Below, piece by piece: positions 5,433 to 9,656 of a DNA stretch of 9,656 bases. The translations under genes were made by a program, and so were the position numbers. The stretch comes from an uncultured Lachnospiraceae bacterium (GTDB lineage: Bacteria; Bacillota; Clostridia; Lachnospirales; Lachnospiraceae): NCBI GenBank assembly GCA_947382415.1, contig CANCYO010000088.1, positions 1 to 9,656 of the forward strand. Direction: 5' to 3'. Position 1 is the first letter of the stretch. Every line of letters starts with the position of its first letter. The notes beneath the pieces were generated by a model that saw only the letters and a list, made by a program, of their open reading frames with translations, had not been told where the DNA came from and searched no databases.

Positions 5433-6599
5433 ATGCGTAAATTTGAACTCATTGCGCCCTGCCATTTTGGCATGGAAGCAATCTTAAAAAGAGAAATTCA
5501 GGATTTGGGCTATGATGTCACGCAGGTGGCTGACGGGCGGGTTACCTTCTTCGGAGACGAGGAAGCAGTGTGCCGGGCAAATGTATTTTTGCGGACAGCG
5601 GAGCGCATTTTGATCAAAATCGGAAGTTTTCACGCGGAGTCATTTGAGGAGCTTTTTCAGGGGACGAGGCAGCTTCCCTGGGAGGAGTACATACCCGTAG
5701 ACGGGAGATTCTGGGTGGCGAAGGCCGCCAGCGTCAAGTCCAGACTGTTCAGTCCGTCTGACATTCAGTCCATCATGAAAAAGGCTATGGTGGAGCGGCT
5801 GAGGGAGACTTATCATATCAACAGGTTTGCCGAGGAGGGAGACGCCTTTCCATTGCGCGTGTTTCTCCTGAAGGATGAGGTGACCGTGGGACTGGATACC
5901 ACGGGAGATTCCCTGCACAAACGGGGATACCGGAAACTCACGGCCAAAGCGCCTATCGCGGAGAATCTGGCGGCTGCGCTGATCATGCTGACACCGTGGA
6001 ATGGCAGCCGGACTTTGGTAGATCCCTTTTGCGGCAGCGGTACGTTTCCCATAGAAGCCGCCATGATGGCCGCCAATATGGCGCCGGGCATGAACAGGAG
6101 CTTTACCGCGGAGAACTGGAATCATATCGTGGATAAGAAGAACTGGTATGACACGGTGGATGAGGCGCGGGAGCTGGTGGATCTGCAGGTGGAGACGGAT
6201 ATACAGGGCTATGATGTGGATGAAAACATGGTGAGTATTGCCCGGCAGAATGCAAAGCTGGCAGGCGTGGACAAGCTGATCCATTTTCAGCGCAGAGGGG
6301 TGGAACAGCTCAGTCATCCCAGAAAATACGGTTTTATCATTACGAATCCGCCGTACGGAGAGCGGCTGCAGGAAAAGGAAGAGATGCCGGCGCTCTATCA
6401 TACCCTTGGGGAGCGTTTTGCGCTGCTGGATTCCTGGAGCATGTATCTGATCACCGCTTACGAGCAGGCAGAGCGTGATATCGGGAGAAAGGCGGATAAA
6501 AACCGCAAGATCTATAATGGCATGATGAAGACCTATTACTATCAGTTTCTGGGTCCGAAACCTCCCAGGCGGAACGCTTCAAAGGATTCGGATGATTAG
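5433..6599 (+). CDS. THUMP-domain class I SAM-dependent RNA methyltransferase
   Basis: This 388-aa protein should methylate an RNA guanine N2 position, most likely in 23S rRNA. It has the layout of Bacillus YpsC and of the N-terminal (m2G2445) half of E. coli RlmL. A ferredoxin-like plus THUMP RNA-binding region covers about residues 1-155. The linker GDSLHKRGYRKLTAKAP (158-174) is highly characteristic. The catalytic Rossmann domain follows, with motif I DPFCGSGTFPIEAA (197-210), an acidic SAM-ribose region around GYDVDENMV (259-267), and motif IV NPPYGERL (305-312), the N-P-P-Y set used for exocyclic amino methylation. Length matches the family. ATG 5433 follows AAGGCGG with about 8 nt spacing. 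It is first in an operon with the three genes behind it (27-nt gap to the next). Confidence 0.92.
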   Translation: MRKFELIAPCHFGMEAILKREIQDLGYDVTQVADGRVTFFGDEEAVCRANVFLRTAERILIKIGSFHAESFEELFQGTRQLPWEEYIPVDGRFWVAKAASVKSRLFSPSDIQSIMKKAMVERLRETYHINRFAEEGDAFPLRVFLLKDEVTVGLDTTGDSLHKRGYRKLTAKAPIAENLAAALIMLTPWNGSRTLVDPFCGSGTFPIEAAMMAANMAPGMNRSFTAENWNHIVDKKNWYDTVDEARELVDLQVETDIQGYDVDENMVSIARQNAKLAGVDKLIHFQRRGVEQLSHPRKYGFIITNPPYGERLQEKEEMPALYHTLGERFALLDSWSMYLITAYEQAERDIGRKADKNRKIYNGMMKTYYYQFLGPKPPRRNASKDSDD

Positions 6600-6625
6600 A
6601 CGGCTGCATAAGGGAGGTATGGGAA

Positions 6626-7651
6626 GTGGATGAACTGGGCGGAAAATTTAATAGAAGGCTCACGCTGTTATGGTGGAGTTTTTTGTTTGCCGCTTCCATG
6701 TATCTCATGATCTATACTGCGGAGCACAAGACGATCGTAATCGCCGACGGCTCTTATGAACAGGGCGCCGTGGGAGAGAGTGTCAACTCGGAGTGGGAGC
6801 ATCATTTAGAACTGGAGAATACGCAGGAGGGAACGGGGGTCTTTTTGATTCCGCTGGCAAAAAACACAAAGGCGGAAGATATTGTTATAGAAAACGGTTA
6901 TGCGGATAAGTCTCTTCATATTCTGTTGAAGAGCTCTGAGGATGGGTTTTACGGAGAGCATAGCGTACAGGGAGATGTGGGGACGATCCGGTCGGCGGGA
7001 TGGGAAGAGCAGCGCCGGGGAGTGCTTTTAAAATTTCAGATGGATGATGTATATGAATATCGCACAAGCATGGACCAGAATATGTTACGGGTTGAGGTCT
7101 GCGATCCCCATTCCCTTTACCGCCTGCTGGTGGTAGTAAATGTGGCGGACGGGAATGCCGTGGAGACGGAGACGGTCCGGGAAGTGTTGAGACTGCTGCC
7201 GGCGCAGCTTGATCACGACAATATACGCCTGTATTTTATTGGGATGGAGGATGAAGCGCCCACCGCTGAGGAGAGACTGTCCTTTGTGGAGGAAGTAAAT
7301 GCGGATGTATTTCTCACTGTGGGGATCGCATCCCGGGAGGATGCCGGACAATACGGCGTCTGCGGCCGGTACAATGAGTCCTATTTTATTCCTGAATTCG
7401 GGAATGTGGAGTTTGCGGACATTGTTACCCGGAATGTAACGATCGCCAGCGGGAACCGTGCCATTGGTCTGGAGAGTGCCGGGGAAGACAGTATATTGCA
7501 GAAGATGCGCATTCCGGCAGCAGGGGTGGAGCTGGGCAATCTGAATAATGAGCAGGAGAGTGAGCTGCTTTTGCAGGAGGGCTATAGAGAAAAGCTGGCC
7601 AGGGGAATCGCGGAGGCCATCAGGGAGGTTTATACAGTCTATTATGAGTGA
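6626..7651 (+). CDS. Membrane-anchored, degenerate Amidase_3-like cell-wall protein
   Basis: This 341-aa protein has a short cytoplasmic N-terminus and one membrane segment (about 12-31), so the rest should lie outside the membrane. Residues about 58-158 are beta-rich and resemble an AMIN-like domain. Residues about 166-341 follow the layout of an N-acetylmuramoyl-L-alanine amidase (Amidase_3). Strand LLVVVNVADGN (167-177) is where VvlDpGHGG is expected, ADVFLTVGIA (226-235) is where adlFvSiHaN is expected, and IPAAGVELGNLNNEQESELL (296-315) matches P.vLvElGFltN..E...L. Both zinc-binding histidines are therefore missing, while the C-terminal Glu302 is kept. The protein is probably a non-catalytic relative, although remote homology without alignment could mislead. 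Start is GTG 6626 behind AGGGAGGT; the ATG at 6619 hits a stop after four codons. It overlaps rdgB by 8 nt. Confidence 0.75.
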   Translation: MDELGGKFNRRLTLLWWSFLFAASMYLMIYTAEHKTIVIADGSYEQGAVGESVNSEWEHHLELENTQEGTGVFLIPLAKNTKAEDIVIENGYADKSLHILLKSSEDGFYGEHSVQGDVGTIRSAGWEEQRRGVLLKFQMDDVYEYRTSMDQNMLRVEVCDPHSLYRLLVVVNVADGNAVETETVREVLRLLPAQLDHDNIRLYFIGMEDEAPTAEERLSFVEEVNADVFLTVGIASREDAGQYGVCGRYNESYFIPEFGNVEFADIVTRNVTIASGNRAIGLESAGEDSILQKMRIPAAGVELGNLNNEQESELLLQEGYREKLARGIAEAIREVYTVYYE

Positions 7652-8276
7652 ATTAAAATACGACAGGATTATTTTTGCCACCGGCAATGCCGGGAAGATG
7701 AAGGAGATCCGCATGATCCTGGAAGATGCGGACCGGGAGATACTGTCCATGAAAGAGGCGGGAATTACTCTGGATATCCGGGAAGACGGCGCCAGTTACG
7801 AGGAAAACGCATTGATCAAAGCCAGAGCGGTGTCCGCCTGTGAGCAGGCCGGCGGCGCAGTGGTTCTGGCGGATGATTCAGGACTGGAGATAGATTATCT
7901 GCAGGGGGAGCCCGGCATCTATTCAGCCCGTTATCTGGGTGAGGAAACCTCTTACCGTATCAAGAATTCCAATCTGATAGAACGTCTGAACGGCGTACCT
8001 GAGGAGGCGCGCACGGCCCGCTTTGTGTGTGCCATTGCCGCAGTGCTGCCGGACGGGACGGAGTTGACTGTCAGGGCGGCCATAGAGGGCAGGATAGGCT
8101 ATGAGGAGAGGGGCAGCCATGGCTTTGGCTATGATCCGATCTTCTTTGTTCCTGAGTTCGGGAAAACAACGGCGGAGCTTACGGAGGAAGAAAAAAATCA
8201 GGTGAGCCACAGGGGGAAGGCTCTGCGGCTTATGAAAGAGGAGCTGAAAAGGTATGAAGGTACTGATTGTCAGTGA
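7644..8276 (+). CDS. rdgB: RdgB/HAM1 non-canonical purine NTP pyrophosphatase
   Basis: This 210-aa cytoplasmic enzyme hydrolyses ITP, dITP and XTP to the monophosphates and pyrophosphate, keeping deaminated purines out of DNA and RNA. The family signature is complete: FATGNAGKMKEI (11-22), SYEENALIKARA (51-62), LADDSGLEID (75-84, catalytic and metal-binding Asp pair), PGIYSARY (90-97), GSHGFGYDPIF (157-167) and SHRGKAL (188-194). Length is normal. ATG 7644 is chosen because the protein then starts as RdgB proteins do. An open extension back to 7548 lies within the preceding gene and has no family similarity. The start overlaps the upstream stop by 8 nt, with AGGGAGG (7622-7628) 15 nt ahead, somewhat far, so coupling to upstream translation is likely. 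The 3' end overlaps the next gene by 23 nt. Confidence 0.95.
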   Translation: MSELKYDRIIFATGNAGKMKEIRMILEDADREILSMKEAGITLDIREDGASYEENALIKARAVSACEQAGGAVVLADDSGLEIDYLQGEPGIYSARYLGEETSYRIKNSNLIERLNGVPEEARTARFVCAIAAVLPDGTELTVRAAIEGRIGYEERGSHGFGYDPIFFVPEFGKTTAELTEEEKNQVSHRGKALRLMKEELKRYEGTDCQ

Positions 8277-8730
8277 TACACATAAAAAAAACGATACCTA
8301 TCTCAATCTGCTCAGGCTTCACAGGCCGGATATGGTGATTCACTGCGGAGACGCGGAGGGTGCGGAATACCTTTTAACGGAGGCTGCGGACTGTCCGGTA
8401 CATATTGTCCTCGGAAACAATGACTTTTTTTCCTCCCTTCCCAGAGAGCTGGAGCTGGAGATCGGGAAGTATAAGGTGTGGGTGACCCACGGGCACAATT
8501 ATTATGTCTCCATGGGAAATGAGACCATCAAGCGGGAGGCCGCAGCCAGGGGGATGGATATTGTGTGTTACGGACATACTCACAGACCGGTGGTGGATCG
8601 GGATGACGATATCATCGCCGTGAATCCCGGCAGCCTTTCCTATCCGCGGCAGGAGAACCGCCGCCCCTCCTATGTTATCATGGAGACGGACAAAAAGGGA
8701 GAGGCGCATTTTACCATAGCGTATCTGTGA
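8254..8730 (+). CDS. YfcE/YsnB-type metallophosphoesterase
   Basis: This 158-aa protein is a small calcineurin-like phosphoesterase of the YfcE/MJ0936 family, with a two-metal centre. Ligand motifs in order: SDTH (7-10), CGDAE (31-35), GNND (54-57), THGH (78-81) and GHTH (107-110), followed by the family-typical VNPGSLSYPR (123-132). Length is typical of the family. Members cleave model phosphodiesters; the natural substrate is not settled. The gene starts 23 nt before the rdgB stop, behind AGAGGAG (8237-8243), so it is coupled to rdgB. The same pair (ysnA-ysnB) occurs in Bacillus. It is last in the operon. No ordinary terminator follows; the only hairpin downstream (8760-8774) lacks a T run. 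Confidence 0.92.
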   Translation: MKVLIVSDTHKKNDTYLNLLRLHRPDMVIHCGDAEGAEYLLTEAADCPVHIVLGNNDFFSSLPRELELEIGKYKVWVTHGHNYYVSMGNETIKREAAARGMDIVCYGHTHRPVVDRDDDIIAVNPGSLSYPRQENRRPSYVIMETDKKGEAHFTIAYL

Positions 8731-8759
8731 TGGTTTTTGAAATGTAAATGTAAGTATTG

Positions 8760-8782
8760 CCGGAGGTACTCCGGTATATAAT
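8760..8782 (+). promoter_or_regulatory. Promoter with spacer palindrome for the Cys-rich gene
   Basis: A perfect -10 TATAAT (8777-8782) is preceded by only a poor -35 (TATTGC, 8755-8760, 16-bp spacer). Between them lies the 15-nt palindrome CCGGAG-GTA-CTCCGG (8760-8774), ending 2 bp before the -10. The arrangement suggests a regulator site over the promoter. It could also be a weak terminator hairpin for the upstream operon, but no T run follows. Confidence 0.5.
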
Positions 8783-8809
8783 AAAGAAATATTATCAGGA
8801 GGTAAAGGC

Positions 8810-9286
8810 ATGGCGGATGTACATAAGGATGGAGCAGCCAAAAAAGGATTAAATGCAGAGTTAGTCAGCATGGATTTAGAGAGGTGCTGCAGAGGTGAGG
8901 CAGAGTGTGGTCAGTGTCAGCAGGAAGCCTGCATCATAGGCTTTGCCAGACAATGTGTGCAGAACTATCAGAAGGAGCCCAGAAAGGAAGTGCCCGGCGG
9001 CACAGACCGGATTCCCACTACTGATTTTAAGGTGTTTGACGAGGATGAGCTTGAGCTTGCCATCGCCCATATTCTCAAGGAATGTAAGGATTGCAAGGAG
9101 GATCACACAGAGAACTGCATTATAAACGTGATTCGCAATTGTTATGAGGTGGGACTGTTTGGAGATGTACATACTTATGAGGGAAGCGCCCTGCAGTATT
9201 TAATGTTTCTGAAATCCGCTTTCCCCGATAAAGCGGTGCGGATTGCGGATATTTACATGAGTCTGCAGCGGGAAACGTCTGTTTAG
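8810..9286 (+). CDS. Cysteine-rich protein with duplicated four-Cys module
   Basis: I do not recognise this 158-aa soluble protein. It has ten cysteines (26, 27, 33, 36, 41, 49, 92, 95, 103, 111). Two halves share a pattern: C33-x2-C36-x4-C41-I-I-x5-C49 and C92-x2-C95-x7-C103-I-I-x5-C111, with CIIGFARQC and CIINVIRNC as the matching cores. This suggests an internal duplication and binding of a metal or Fe-S cluster at each module, which is an inference. The C-terminal 40 residues (about 115-158) have no Cys and look helical. There is no signal peptide or membrane segment. AGGAGGT (8797-8803) sits 6 nt before ATG 8810. It appears to be transcribed alone from a promoter with a palindrome and converges on tRNA-Pro. 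Confidence 0.83.
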   Translation: MADVHKDGAAKKGLNAELVSMDLERCCRGEAECGQCQQEACIIGFARQCVQNYQKEPRKEVPGGTDRIPTTDFKVFDEDELELAIAHILKECKDCKEDHTENCIINVIRNCYEVGLFGDVHTYEGSALQYLMFLKSAFPDKAVRIADIYMSLQRETSV

Positions 9287-9296
9287 AGATTGAATG

Positions 9297-9338
9297 AGCC
9301 GTTTGGCCTGCCGGGCGTAGCCCGAAAGGCCTGCGGCT
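9297..9338. repeat. Nested GC-rich inverted repeat between the Cys-rich gene and tRNA-Pro
   Basis: Three stems nest inside one another: AGCCG/CGGCT (9297-9301/9334-9338), GGCCT/AGGCC (9305-9309/9327-9331) and GGGC/GCCC (9313-9316/9320-9323) with a GTA loop. CGGCT recurs at 9342-9346. No strong T run follows on the plus strand. On the minus strand, a T5 run directly after tRNA-Pro (9349-9353 as A) precedes it. It may slow or stop both convergent transcripts. Confidence 0.5.
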
Positions 9339-9353
9339 TTGCGGCTATAAAAA

Positions 9354-9428
9354 TCGGGGTGACAGGATTCGAACCTGCGGCCTCCTGGTCCCAAACCAGG
9401 CGCTCTAGCCAAGCTGAGCCACACCCCG
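9354..9428 (-). tRNA. tRNA-Pro(UGG)
   Basis: A complete 75-nt cloverleaf on the minus strand. Acceptor CGGGGTG pairs with CACCCCG; discriminator A. The D arm is GCTC/GAGC. The anticodon stem CCTGG/CCAGG encloses loop TTTGGGA, anticodon TGG. The T arm is GCAGG-TTCGAAT-CCTGT. CCA is not encoded and a T run follows the 3' end. Confidence 0.96.
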
Positions 9429-9460
9429 GGGCAGACATGATAAAATGTCACGCACAGATA

Positions 9461-9490
9461 ATTATAAACCAGGGACTTTGTCCATGTCAA
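9461..9490 (-). promoter_or_regulatory. Promoter of tRNA-Pro
   Basis: On the minus strand, a perfect TTGACA (9490-9485), an 18-bp spacer and a perfect TATAAT (9466-9461) lie 32 bp before the mature tRNA 5' end. The short leader contains a small inverted repeat GACAT-6-ATGTC (9434-9449). Confidence 0.85.
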
Positions 9491-9551
9491 GAAACAGGTG
9501 AAATTTACAGAGAAAAAACAGATAAAATTCAGAAAAATTTGACGCACCCGG

Positions 9552-9580
9552 TTGACAAAAGGTCAGGAATGAGGTACAAT
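9552..9580 (+). promoter_or_regulatory. Promoter of tRNA-Arg(UCU)
   Basis: TTGACA (9552-9557), a 17-bp spacer and TACAAT (9575-9580) lie 22 bp before the tRNA 5' end. It is divergent from the tRNA-Pro promoter. The 60 bp between the two promoters hold nothing else that I can see. Confidence 0.85.
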
Positions 9581-9602
9581 AGCATTCGTCGTTGACTGAC
9601 AT

Positions 9603-9656
<54 letters not shown>

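Noticed and set aside
5114..5473. Long open frames on both strands over the Asn-rich gene (Thr/Arg-rich on plus, Val/Leu- or Cys/Ser-rich on minus)
   Set aside because: They are shadows of the AAC/CAG-rich codons. Their composition is nonsense, and none has a convincing binding site at its start; the strong AGGAGGG fits ATG 5119 better.
7548..7643. N-terminal extension of rdgB
   Set aside because: It lies inside the coding sequence of the preceding gene and has no RdgB similarity; family members start at the position of ATG 7644.

Overview
The window reads as a chromosomal stretch of an anaerobic Firmicute, most likely a Lachnospiraceae/Clostridia member. The grounds are strong AGGAGG-type ribosome binding sites, consensus sigma-A promoters, tRNA genes without an encoded CCA, a HAAS/DUF1700 membrane protein, a two-gene SUF iron-sulfur locus, and several small proteins that look lineage-restricted. 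Assignment is by pattern recognition only. Nothing looks like a phage, insertion sequence, CRISPR array or defence island. Most of the window is housekeeping, interspersed with small unrecognised genes.

Layout from left to right. (1) The 3' part of a tRNA-Val(UAC), then a promoter and a small membrane protein (143-568). (2) A separate consensus promoter (577-605) drives a two-gene signalling unit: a CheX-type phosphatase with an extra N-terminal helical domain (664-1527) and a stand-alone CheY receiver (1541-1897). It ends in a hairpin shared with the convergent suf genes. (3) On the minus strand, sufC (2872-3609) is coupled to a single SufB/SufD-family gene (1940-2857). No SufS, SufU or second scaffold gene is adjacent. 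(4) Divergent from suf lies tRNA-Arg(ACG) with its own promoter, a short degenerate tandem repeat and a terminator. (5) An unrecognised 129-aa gene is ATGA-coupled to a DUF1700/HAAS membrane protein. (6) A 51-aa asparagine/glutamine-rich protein (5119-5274) has a ribosome binding site inside a 7-bp hairpin and is followed by a terminator. (7) A tight plus-strand operon holds a THUMP-domain RNA methyltransferase, a membrane-anchored protein resembling a degenerate Amidase_3, rdgB (non-canonical purine NTP pyrophosphatase) and a YfcE-type metallophosphoesterase. (8) A monocistronic Cys-rich gene contains a duplicated four-cysteine module; its promoter carries a 15-bp palindrome. (9) tRNA-Pro(UGG) on the minus strand and the 5' part of tRNA-Arg(UCU) on the plus strand each have a consensus promoter.

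Functional links: CheX and CheY would form a phospho-signalling pair, with CheX removing phosphate from CheY. SufC would power the SufB/D-like scaffold for Fe-S assembly. rdgB next to a YfcE-like gene matches the ysnA-ysnB pairing of Bacillus. The best candidates for unexplored biology are the Asn-rich microprotein with its occluded ribosome binding site, the duplicated-Cys protein, the amidase-like protein that appears to lack its zinc-binding histidines, and the 129-aa partner of the DUF1700 protein. I see no clear evidence of a large undescribed system.
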